From: Ilyomonas sp965214235
GTDB lineage: Bacteria; Bacteroidota; Bacteroidia; Chitinophagales; Chitinophagaceae
Assembly (NCBI GenBank): GCA_965214235.1
Contig: CBDCBH010000002.1
Location: forward strand, 1,319,187 to 1,383,186
Direction of reading: 5' to 3'
DNA length: 64,000 nucleotides
Shown piece by piece: positions 9,717 to 17,365 of this stretch. Position 1 is the stretch's first letter, and each line of letters opens with the position of its first letter. The translations under genes were made by a program, and so were the position numbers. Below the pieces are notes generated by a model. It saw nothing but the letters and a program-made list of their open reading frames with translations. It did not search any database and was not told where the DNA came from.

Positions 9717-10469
9717 TTAAATTTCATTGATTTGCTCGCTGATTTTACCAAATCGTCTTTCTCTGTTTTGATAATTTAATAAGGCTTCTATCAAATCTTC
9801 TTTCCGGAAATCGGGCCAATAAACATCAGTAAAATATAACTCGGCATAAGCCAGTTGATACAACAAAAAATTAGAAATACGATGCTCTCCGCTGGTGCGT
9901 ATCATTAGTTCCGGATCAGGAATACCTTTGGTACATAAGTATTGCTCAAATACATGCTGCGTAAGGCTTTCAGGGTTTAGTTTACCTTCTTTCACATCAT
10001 CGGCAAGGTTCTTCACAGCACGTATAATTTCCCAGCGGCTGCTATAGCTCAACGCAATCACAAGCTTCATTCCTGTATTGTGCGAAGTTTCTTTTATCGC
10101 TTCATTTAACTCATGTTGCGTTTCTTCCGGCAACATTTCGGTAGCGCCAATTACATGCAAGCGAATATTGTTTTTATTCAGCGTTGCAATTTCCTTTCGC
10201 ATTGTATCAACCAATAATACCATTAAACCGGCAACTTCCGGCTGCGGGCGATCCCAGTTTTCTGTACTAAATGCATACAATGTTAAGTATTCAATACCTA
10301 ATTCAGCCGCGCCTTCCGTTACGCTGCGCACGCTTTCCACACCGTGCGAGTGCCCGTACAGCCGGTCTTGCCCATGTTCTTTTGCCCATCGTCCGTTTCC
10401 ATCCATAATCACCGCCACATGGCGCGGCAGGCGATTTTTATCTAAAGCGGCAAGTGAAGAAGGTTGCAT
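9717..10469 (-). CDS. uppS: Isoprenyl transferase (undecaprenyl diphosphate synthase)
   Basis: 250 residues, the normal size of cis-prenyltransferases. It condenses farnesyl diphosphate with eight isopentenyl diphosphates to give the C55 lipid carrier for peptidoglycan and O-glycans. Diagnostic motifs: HVAVIMDGNGRWA (catalytic Asp23), LTLYAFSTENW, and the C-terminal ELMIRTSGEHRISNFLLYQ with the RxSGExRxSNFLLWQ signature plus WPDF. Cytoplasmic, peripheral to the membrane. It converges on the FG-GAP gene. The usual bamA/cdsA neighbours are not present; it is monocistronic here. Confidence 0.96.
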   Translation of the reverse strand: MQPSSLAALDKNRLPRHVAVIMDGNGRWAKEHGQDRLYGHSHGVESVRSVTEGAAELGIEYLTLYAFSTENWDRPQPEVAGLMVLLVDTMRKEIATLNKNNIRLHVIGATEMLPEETQHELNEAIKETSHNTGMKLVIALSYSSRWEIIRAVKNLADDVKEGKLNPESLTQHVFEQYLCTKGIPDPELMIRTSGEHRISNFLLYQLAYAELYFTDVYWPDFRKEDLIEALLNYQNRERRFGKISEQINEI

Positions 10470-10491
10470 GATTGAACTTTTTTGAAGTGCG

Positions 10492-10499
10492 CAAAGCTA
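10492..10499 (-). promoter_or_regulatory. -7 promoter box TAGCTTTG for uppS
   Basis: On the minus strand the sequence reads TAGCTTTG, an exact TAnnTTTG match, 23 bases upstream of the uppS ATG. That would give a short leader. Confidence 0.5.
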
Positions 10500-10627
10500 A
10501 AATTTTGGAACTTAGGAATCACGCGTCAAGTTACAGGAAAGAAGTTAGCACACATTAAAAAATAACCTGGCTATCAATTGCTATATGTTACAAAACAAAG
10601 GATTGAAATGTAAAAAGACGTTTTTAT

Positions 10628-11344
10628 TTACAGCAAAGAAATGCCTTCGCGCTCAAGCTTTTTATATTTCGCTTCATCAAAAACAAAATAAAAAGAACCT
10701 TTTTTAGAAGTGCTTCTTTCTTTTTCAGTTAGTTTTTTTAAGATGCCCAAATCAAGAATGCGGCGTGTGAAATTGCGCTTATCAAATTCTTTTTCATTAA
10801 TAACTTCATATAGAGTTTGCAGTTGCCGCAACGTAAATTTTTCGGGTAACAAAGCGAAGCCCACCGGGTGATTGGCGACTTTTTGCTGCAGCGTTTCTTT
10901 TGCCAGGATCACCATTTTCTGATGATCGAAAACAAGCGTTGGGATATGAGATAATTCAAACCATTTGGCATTGTGCTCTTTCATTAATTCTTCACCATAA
11001 CCGGCAATATTTATTAAAGCAAAGTAAGCAATGGAAATTACGCGCCCGCCCGGATCCCGATGCACATTTCCAAAGCAATGAAGCTGCTCCATATAAATAT
11101 TTGACAAGCCGGTTAGCTGATTTAACACACGCGCAGCAGCTTCGTTTACGCTCTCATCCTGTTGCACAAAACCACCCATTAGCGACCACTTATTCATATC
11201 AGGATGAATGGTTCTTTTTATAAACAAAGCTTTTAAGCATTTGCCATCAAAACCAAAAATGATACAATCTACCGCAAGTAAAAATTTAGCTTCGTTAATA
11301 TAACGTGATGTGCCTGGTGTTTCATTAATTGTTGCTATGCTCAT
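10628..11344 (-). CDS. Nudix-fold transcriptional regulator (NrtR/AraR family)
   Basis: 238 residues: an N-terminal Nudix fold (about 20-150) and a C-terminal winged helix (about 155-238), the architecture of NrtR and of the Bacteroides arabinose regulator AraR. The Nudix box begins normally (GGFVQQDESVNEAA, 57-70) but reads RVLNQLTGL where catalysis needs RExxEExGU. All three box glutamates are replaced, so it should bind a ligand rather than hydrolyse it. It lies upstream of a GH51 arabinofuranosidase gene, which suggests arabinose or a derivative as effector. Inverted repeats at its own promoter suggest autoregulation. Confidence 0.82.
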   Translation of the reverse strand: MSIATINETPGTSRYINEAKFLLAVDCIIFGFDGKCLKALFIKRTIHPDMNKWSLMGGFVQQDESVNEAAARVLNQLTGLSNIYMEQLHCFGNVHRDPGGRVISIAYFALINIAGYGEELMKEHNAKWFELSHIPTLVFDHQKMVILAKETLQQKVANHPVGFALLPEKFTLRQLQTLYEVINEKEFDKRNFTRRILDLGILKKLTEKERSTSKKGSFYFVFDEAKYKKLEREGISLL

Positions 11345-11363
11345 AAATAATAAAGAGTACCGG

Positions 11364-11371
11364 CAAATGTA
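11364..11371 (-). promoter_or_regulatory. -7 promoter box TACATTTG of the Nudix regulator
   Basis: The minus strand reads TACATTTG, an exact consensus box, 20 bases before the regulator's ATG at 11344. The inverted repeats start 10 bases further upstream, where bound protein would block polymerase. Confidence 0.5.
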
Positions 11372-11380
11372 TAGTACAGA

Positions 11381-11437
11381 TGTTTATACTAAAAAAATGA
11401 TTGCTTGTATAAACAAATGTTATGCACTTTGTTTATA
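11381..11437. promoter_or_regulatory. Candidate operator: three TGTTTATA half-sites
   Basis: Half-sites are TGTTTATAC at 11381-11389, GTATAAACA at 11407-11415 (inverted), and TGTTTATA at 11430-11437. The last two form the perfect 10-bp inverted repeat TATAAACAAA (11408-11417) / TTTGTTTATA (11428-11437) with a 10-bp spacer. The position directly upstream of the regulator's -7 box fits a repressor or autoregulatory site. Binding is inferred. Confidence 0.5.
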
Positions 11438-11450
11438 AAAATCTGAAAAA

Positions 11451-11492
11451 TATGCTAAACCAATAAGGTATAAAACCTGATGGTTTAGCATA
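11451..11492 (-). terminator. Terminator of the arabinofuranosidase gene
   Basis: A perfect 12-bp arm pair TATGCTAAACCA (11451-11462) / TGGTTTAGCATA (11481-11492) is extended inside by AGGT/ACCT. Read on the minus strand, the stem is followed directly by TTTTTC. It lies 65 bases after the GH51 stop codon. Confidence 0.7.
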
Positions 11493-11556
11493 CCAAGTTA
11501 AACGCTTTGAAACAGGGTAATGGCATAACTTATAAAAAATTATACTGCAGTACAGC

Positions 11557-13092
11557 TTACTTTAACGCCAGGACTACAACCGAGAATGGCGGCATTTTTA
11601 CATTGATGGCATTCCCCTTTAAAGTCGCGCCGGTGAAGGCTTTTGGCGTTATAACATCAGGGCTTTCAAACGTGTTACGATCGCGCAATTTTGCAGATGT
11701 CAGCAATCTGCCGGTCATACTTTTATAGTTTGCCCCATCAATATTTATGGTTACTGTTTGCGCGTTTTTAGAATCGATATTCACCAGAGAAATATGGGTT
11801 CTGCCCAACGAATCTTTAGAGGCGGAACAACTCACCGCAGGCAGCTTTTCATTATCAAAAACGTAATTGCCTGTCTGCACTGTTACCGGCAACAGCTTTG
11901 CATCCTGATGAACATTGTACATCTCCATCACATGATAGGTGGGTGTTACAATCATCTTTTCTTTATCGGTTAAAATAACAGCTTGCAGCACGTTTATACA
12001 TTGCGCCAAACAAGCCATGCGCACTCTATCGCTATGGTTATTAAAAATATTTAGCGTAACACCGGCAATCATTGCATCGCGCATGGTGTTTTGCTGATAT
12101 AAAAAACCAGGATTGGTGCCGGGTTCAACATCGTACCAGCCGCCCCATTCATCTACTACTAAAGCCACTTTTTTCTGCGGATCGTATTTATCCATAATGG
12201 CGCTGTGCCTGACAACTAAAGTATCCATAAACAGTGCGCGTTGCAGTGTATGGAAATATTCATTTTCAGTAAAGTCGGTAGCAGAACTTTTGTGGTTCCA
12301 GTTTACCGAATAATGGTGTAGTGCCATGCCGCCCAATTGATACAAAGGAATGTTTTTCATTAACGTTTCTGTCCAGTTATAATCATCCGAATTAGCACCC
12401 GAAGCAATCTTCATCATATCGTTATTATAATCGGTCATAAACACCGCGTATTTGCGGTATTCATTCGCATAATATTCCGGCTTCATCTCGCCTCCGCAAC
12501 CCCAGGCTTCGTTGCCAACGCCCCAATATTTAACATGCCAGGGTTTGTCTTCGCCATTTTGTTTGCGCAGGTTGCTCATTGGGCTGGTGCCATCAAAATT
12601 TACATATTGCACCCAATCTGCCAACTCCTGCACGGTGCCGCTGCCCATATTACCAGCCAGATACGGCTCTGCGCCCAGCAGTTTACACATGTTTAAAAAA
12701 TCGTGCGTTCCAAAGCTGTTGTTTTCAGTAACACCGCCCCACCATTTGTTTACCATTGTTGGTCGCTTATCTTTTGCACCAATGCCATCCTTCCAATGAT
12801 AAGTATCGGCAAAGCATCCGCCAGGCCAACGCAACACCGGTACTTTTAGCTTGCGCAAAGCCGCCACAATATCATTACGAACACCGTTGGTATTGGCTAT
12901 TTTACTCGTATCACCAACAAAAAAACCTCCGTAAATGCCATGCCCTAAATGCTCGGCAAAGTGCCCGTAAATATTGCGGTTGATGGTTTGTTTTACACTA
13001 TCAGCATGAAGTGTAATAATAGTTTGCTGAGCTTGCACAAGTGTTGAAGATAAGAAAGTGGTGAATAAAAAAAACAATCGAAAATTTTTCAT
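11557..13092 (-). CDS. Secreted alpha-L-arabinofuranosidase (GH51)
   Basis: 511 residues, with a signal peptide (FRLFFLFTTFLSSTLVQA) and predicted cleavage near residue 21. The GH51 clan-A TIM barrel is evident: WPGGCFADTYHW near 89-100, acid/base Glu195 in YWGVGNEAWGCGG, and nucleophile Glu315 in LVVDEWGGWYD. A C-terminal beta-sandwich follows from about 400. It removes L-arabinofuranosyl side chains from arabinan or arabinoxylan oligosaccharides outside the cytoplasm. It sits between a Nudix-type sugar regulator and a divergent lactonase/dehydrogenase pair, which points to a pentose or 6-deoxyhexose utilisation locus. No SusC/SusD pair is present. Confidence 0.93.
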   Translation of the reverse strand: MKNFRLFFLFTTFLSSTLVQAQQTIITLHADSVKQTINRNIYGHFAEHLGHGIYGGFFVGDTSKIANTNGVRNDIVAALRKLKVPVLRWPGGCFADTYHWKDGIGAKDKRPTMVNKWWGGVTENNSFGTHDFLNMCKLLGAEPYLAGNMGSGTVQELADWVQYVNFDGTSPMSNLRKQNGEDKPWHVKYWGVGNEAWGCGGEMKPEYYANEYRKYAVFMTDYNNDMMKIASGANSDDYNWTETLMKNIPLYQLGGMALHHYSVNWNHKSSATDFTENEYFHTLQRALFMDTLVVRHSAIMDKYDPQKKVALVVDEWGGWYDVEPGTNPGFLYQQNTMRDAMIAGVTLNIFNNHSDRVRMACLAQCINVLQAVILTDKEKMIVTPTYHVMEMYNVHQDAKLLPVTVQTGNYVFDNEKLPAVSCSASKDSLGRTHISLVNIDSKNAQTVTINIDGANYKSMTGRLLTSAKLRDRNTFESPDVITPKAFTGATLKGNAINVKMPPFSVVVLALK

Positions 13093-13218
13093 AGTGCTGG
13101 TTCTTTTTTACTTAAAAATTGATTTTAAAACAGGGGTTAAAAATAAATGTTGTAATTACAATTATCACTATCCATCTAACTATTTTTTTACCACCCTAAT
13201 TTTAGTTGTAAAAAGAAG

Positions 13219-13230
13219 AGTAAAAACAAA
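13219..13230 (+). repeat. AGTAAAAACAAA motif in a divergent promoter region
   Basis: This is the one intergenic copy not at a gene 3' end. It lies between the divergent GH51 and amidohydrolase genes. GAGTAA/TTACTC around it could form a 6-bp hairpin. The 13093-13294 gap shows no consensus promoter box. Confidence 0.5.
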
Positions 13231-13294
13231 CCTTACTCACATTATTTTTTTGAGGCAGGATGAATTTGAGGGTAACAGCTTATTTTTATCTTTA

Positions 13295-14128
13295 ATGAAG
13301 ATAGATGCCCACCAGCATTTCTGGAAATTTAATGCAGAGAAACATGGCTGGATAACAGATGACATGGCTGTTATTAAAAGTGATTTTTTGCCTCACCATT
13401 TGTTACCCGAATTGCAAGCCGCAAACATAGAAGGTTGCATTGCCGTGCAGGCGGATGAAAGCGAAAAAGAAAATGAATTTTTACTATTGCTGGCAAAAGA
13501 ACATCATTTTATAAAAGGCATTGTGGGTTGGGTTGATTTGTGCGCCCATGGTTTGGAAGATCGCTTATCTTTTTATGCAGAAGAACCCTTGCTAAGAGGC
13601 TTTCGGCATGTGCTGCAAAAAGAAACAGACCGTGCATTTATGTTGCAGCCGGCTTTTATAAACGGCATTGCAAAACTGAAACCGTTTAATTTTACTTACG
13701 ATGTTTTAATTCATCACGATCAGCTTTGTTTTATACCGCAGTTTGTTCAGCAGTTTCCCGAACAAAAATTTGTGATTGATCATCTTGCCAAACCCGCTAT
13801 TAAAAACAATGAAATAAAAGATTGGCAAAAACAAATGTTGCTGGTTGCACAGCATCAAAATGTTTGGTGTAAAGTATCGGGGATGATAACAGAAGCCGAT
13901 TGGAAAACGTGGAAGCCGCAACAGTTACAACCTTACTTAGATGCTGTTTGGGAAGCGTTTGGAGCCAACAGAATCATGTTCGGTTCCGATTATCCTGTAT
14001 GCAACCTTGCCGGTAGCTACAGCCAATGGGTGAATGTGTTAAAAGCTTATACAGCTTCGCTTTCAGAAGATGAACAAGCGAAATTTTGGGGCAACAATGC
14101 AATATCATTTTATAATGTGGATGAATAA
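13295..14128 (+). CDS. Amidohydrolase family 2 (COG3618), L-fucono-/rhamnono-lactonase type
   Basis: I place the start at ATG 13295, giving 277 residues. An open frame runs 79 codons further upstream, but the family N-terminus is precisely MKIDAHQHFW. The metal-dependent amidohydrolase barrel shows the HxH (AHQHFW), HHDQL, VIDHLAKPAI and FGSDYPVCN (late Asp) motifs. COG3618 members hydrolyse sugar-acid lactones such as L-fucono-1,5-lactone in non-phosphorylating sugar catabolism. The next gene, a dehydrogenase, starts inside or just after its stop codon, so the two are cotranscribed and probably act on the same sugar. Confidence 0.83.
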   Translation: MKIDAHQHFWKFNAEKHGWITDDMAVIKSDFLPHHLLPELQAANIEGCIAVQADESEKENEFLLLLAKEHHFIKGIVGWVDLCAHGLEDRLSFYAEEPLLRGFRHVLQKETDRAFMLQPAFINGIAKLKPFNFTYDVLIHHDQLCFIPQFVQQFPEQKFVIDHLAKPAIKNNEIKDWQKQMLLVAQHQNVWCKVSGMITEADWKTWKPQQLQPYLDAVWEAFGANRIMFGSDYPVCNLAGSYSQWVNVLKAYTASLSEDEQAKFWGNNAISFYNVDE

Positions 14129-14138
14129 AAATAAGAGG

Positions 14139-15152
14139 ATGAAAACTTTAGCTTGTACATCGCCGGGCGCGTTTGCATACAGAGAAAAAGAAATGCCTGC
14201 AGTAAAAGAAAACAGCGCTATTATCAAAATAAAAAACATTGGCATTTGCGGCACCGATCTTCATGCGTTTGAAGGTTCGCAACCATTCTTCACTTACCCG
14301 CGCATATTGGGTCATGAGCTTTCAGGTGAATTTATTGAAGCCGGTAATGCGCCCCATTTTGTACGGGGCGAAGCCGTTACTTTTATACCTTATTTTAATT
14401 GCGGGTATTGCATTGCCTGCCGTAACGGAAAGCCCAATTGTTGTGTAAACATGCAAGTGTTTGGAGTGCATATTGATGGCGGCATGAGTGAATATGTTTG
14501 CGTGCCTGCCGATAAATTGTTACACGGTGAAAATTTGGATTTAGATGAGCTTGCATTGATTGAACCCTTAGCTATTGGCGCTCATGCAGTAGAAAGATGC
14601 GGGTTGCAGAAAGAAGAATTTATAGTGGTGGTTGGTGCAGGTCCTATTGGTTTGGCAACGATGGAATTTGCGAAATTTGCGGGCGGAAACATTATTGGAG
14701 TTGATGTGAATGATGCCCGTCTAAAATTTTGCAAACAAAACCTGGATATTGATTTTACAATAAATGCAGTAAAAGAAAACGCTGTAGAAAAAGTAAAAGA
14801 AATTACCCATGGTGATGGCGCCACTGTTGTTATTGATGCAACCGGAAATCTTGCTGCCATCAACAACGGCATCTATTATTTAGCGCATGGCGGAAGATAT
14901 GTTTTAGTGGGTTTGCAAAAAGAAAATTTTTGTTTTAATCATCCTGAATTTCATAAACGCGAAGCCACTTTAATGAGCAGCCGCAATGCACTTCGAAGCG
15001 ATTTTGAAACAGTAATAAAAGCTATTAAAAACAAACTCATTCAACCAAAAAAATATATTACTCACCGGGCAGCTTTTGACGAAGTAATCAACCAGTTTCC
15101 CAATTGGTTAAAGCCTGAATTCGGCGTTGTGAAGGCGATGATAAGCATGTGA
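14139..15152 (+). CDS. Zinc-dependent medium-chain dehydrogenase (sugar/sugar-acid type)
   Basis: About 337 residues from MKTLACTSPG. An alternative ATG at 14121 overlaps the upstream stop codon. The fold is a GroES-like domain followed by a Rossmann domain. Catalytic zinc ligands are in GICGTDLHAFEG and GHELSGEF. Four cysteines of the structural zinc lie in CGYCIACRNGKPNCC, and the NAD(P) loop is VVGAGPIGLA. It resembles L-galactonate/L-threonine-type dehydrogenases. With the lactonase upstream it could oxidise a sugar (giving the lactone) or a sugar acid; the order of steps is not fixed by sequence. It converges on kup. Confidence 0.85.
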   Translation: MKTLACTSPGAFAYREKEMPAVKENSAIIKIKNIGICGTDLHAFEGSQPFFTYPRILGHELSGEFIEAGNAPHFVRGEAVTFIPYFNCGYCIACRNGKPNCCVNMQVFGVHIDGGMSEYVCVPADKLLHGENLDLDELALIEPLAIGAHAVERCGLQKEEFIVVVGAGPIGLATMEFAKFAGGNIIGVDVNDARLKFCKQNLDIDFTINAVKENAVEKVKEITHGDGATVVIDATGNLAAINNGIYYLAHGGRYVLVGLQKENFCFNHPEFHKREATLMSSRNALRSDFETVIKAIKNKLIQPKKYITHRAAFDEVINQFPNWLKPEFGVVKAMISM

Positions 15153-15201
15153 TTTTATGCGCGGTTATCATCTTGATTTCTTTTTTATTCAACCTTGCCT
15201 G

Positions 15202-17163
15202 TTACTCATCTTCTGCTGTAAAAACCCGCTTTAACGGAACGCCGGAAATAGGTGAAACAATGAGCGGAAATTTTTCAACTTTTACAACACTGGGGTCAAG
15301 ACCGAAGCCGCGTTCTTCGCTTAAACTGATTTCTTTTATCCAGAAGTGCAGGCGCATGATCAGCTTTTCAAAAAAGGGTAGTTCGTTATCGCTCGATAAA
15401 TATTTTTCCATCACAATAAATTCAAAATCTCCAACAATATTGTTGCGTTCAAGACTTTCGTAACGGCTGTAAATATTCACTTCTTTATTCTTTACCAAAT
15501 CTTCCACCACTTTCCTGAACATCAATGTAAGCCTTTGTTCTACGCGAAAGCCCAATCGAAATTCAACACGGATAATATCGTTCGGAATGATATGGTCAAC
15601 CACAAATTCACAAGTGTACGGGTCATCCAAAATATCAACATGAACAAACCAGTAAATGTCGGCGCGCTTAGGTTTTCTGTTTAAAATTGAGTAAATGATT
15701 TTGTGTTCAATTTCTCTTGGATTATTGGCACTGGTTAAGTAAACAAGATGTGTGGCGTACTTAGGCACCGTTTTATCGTTGCTTAATTCCTGAATCATAG
15801 GAATATAATGTTCCAATCTTACAAACTCAATGTAACGGTTGCGAATACGGCGGCTTCTGAACCAAACATACATTACCGTAAAAAGGGCGCCTCCTACCAG
15901 CAAGGTTACAAAACCGCCATGTGGAAATTTTTCCAGGTTGGCAATAAGAAAAGATATTTCGATAGTTAAGTACACCATCAAATACAAGTAAATAAAAACC
16001 CGTTTTGTGCGCCTGCCAATTAAAAAATTAGCGAATAAAAGAGAGGTGCTGATCATGCACAGTGTAATTGCCAAGCCATAGGCAGCCTGCATGTGCGCTG
16101 ATGTTTGAAAGTATAAAGTGATGCCTGAACAACCAATAAAAAGAAGTGTGTTAATGCCTGGAATAAACAATTGACCTTTTTCTTCGGTGGGATAATTAAG
16201 CTTCATTTTGGGCCATAAATTCAATCGTAACGCTTCTCCTACTAACGTGAACGAACCGCTGATTAACGCCTGGCTGGCAATGATAGCAGCCGCAGTTGCA
16301 ATGCCGATGCCTACATACAAAAAACTTTCGGGCATGAGAGAATAAAACACGCTTTTTGATAAGGTTTTGCCTTCTACATTATGCAACAGCCACGCACCCT
16401 GACCAAAATAATTTAGAATCAAACATATTTTCACAAACGCCCAACTGTACCGAATGTTAGCGCGACCTACATGACCTAAATCGGAATACAATGCTTCGGC
16501 GCCGGTAGTGCATAAAAATACAGCCCCTAACAGCCAAAAGCCGCGCGGATACCGCGTTAGCAACTCAATAGCGTAATGTGGAGAAAAAGCACGCAAAATA
16601 CCCCAGTCGTCACTCAAATGCATTAAGCCCAACACGGCTAACATTAAAAACCAGATGAGCATTACCGGACCAAACAATTTACCGATTGACGATGTTCCAA
16701 ACTGCTGTAAAAAAAACAAAGCCACCAAAATGCTCAACACGATGATAACAATGGTGCCCTGCGTAATGTTGGCGAAGCGAGGAATAATTTGTAGCCCTTC
16801 AATGGCAGAAGTAACAGAGATGGGCGGTGTTATCATGCCGTCGGCTAACAGCGCCGCGCCACCAATCATGGCAGGAAATACTAACCATCGTCTTTGCCTT
16901 CGCACCAGCGCATATAAACTAAAAATACCGCCTTCGCCTTTGTTATCTGCCTTGAGTGTGAGACTAACGTATTTAACCGTAGTTTGAAGTGTAAGTGTCC
17001 AGAAGATGCAGGATAAAGAACCCAGTATCAAAAGCTCGCTAATAACGCGCCCGCTGATGATGGCATCCAATACATAAAGTGGTGAGGTGCCAATGTCTCC
17101 ATAAATAATTCCCAATGCTACCACTAAACCCGCCACGGTTGCTTTGCTCGTATGCTTGCCCAC
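15202..17163 (-). CDS. kup: Low-affinity potassium transporter Kup
   Basis: 653 residues, typical of the KUP/HAK/KT family. It is an inner-membrane K+ uptake system driven by proton symport. The N-terminal signature GIIYGDIGTSPLYVLDA (18-34) is diagnostic, followed by NKGEGGIFSLYAL and GGAALLADGMITPPISV. About twelve membrane segments occupy residues 10-450, and a soluble C-terminal domain the last 200 residues. It is monocistronic with its own promoter. Confidence 0.96.
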   Translation of the reverse strand: MGKHTSKATVAGLVVALGIIYGDIGTSPLYVLDAIISGRVISELLILGSLSCIFWTLTLQTTVKYVSLTLKADNKGEGGIFSLYALVRRQRRWLVFPAMIGGAALLADGMITPPISVTSAIEGLQIIPRFANITQGTIVIIVLSILVALFFLQQFGTSSIGKLFGPVMLIWFLMLAVLGLMHLSDDWGILRAFSPHYAIELLTRYPRGFWLLGAVFLCTTGAEALYSDLGHVGRANIRYSWAFVKICLILNYFGQGAWLLHNVEGKTLSKSVFYSLMPESFLYVGIGIATAAAIIASQALISGSFTLVGEALRLNLWPKMKLNYPTEEKGQLFIPGINTLLFIGCSGITLYFQTSAHMQAAYGLAITLCMISTSLLFANFLIGRRTKRVFIYLYLMVYLTIEISFLIANLEKFPHGGFVTLLVGGALFTVMYVWFRSRRIRNRYIEFVRLEHYIPMIQELSNDKTVPKYATHLVYLTSANNPREIEHKIIYSILNRKPKRADIYWFVHVDILDDPYTCEFVVDHIIPNDIIRVEFRLGFRVEQRLTLMFRKVVEDLVKNKEVNIYSRYESLERNNIVGDFEFIVMEKYLSSDNELPFFEKLIMRLHFWIKEISLSEERGFGLDPSVVKVEKFPLIVSPISGVPLKRVFTAEDE

Positions 17164-17186
17164 AGATTATTTGATTGTCGAAAAAA

Positions 17187-17220
17187 CAAAGGTATAATGA
17201 AATAAAAGGTTTGCATCAAA
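17187..17220 (-). promoter_or_regulatory. Promoter of kup: TTTG-N22-TACCTTTG
   Basis: Read on the minus strand, TTTG (plus-strand 17217-17220) is followed after 22 bases by TACCTTTG (17187-17194), which is 23 bases before the kup ATG. Both the -33 and -7 elements of the Bacteroidota consensus are present. Confidence 0.6.
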
Positions 17221-17365
17221 AAAAGGGTAATTGAAATTTGGCTTTTTATAAAACGTTTTCTTTCAAAAATCATTTTCTTCTTATTTATTGAAAACGATAT
17301 TATAAAATTTTTCAGAAAGAAATTTTAAGTGCAACATTCAGATACTTTTACGCCTCTTCTTTGTT

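Noticed and set aside
13058..13294. N-terminal extension of 79 codons on the amidohydrolase
   Set aside because: The extension is unlike the family, overlaps the start of the divergent GH51 gene, and the conserved DAHQHFW begins right at ATG 13295.
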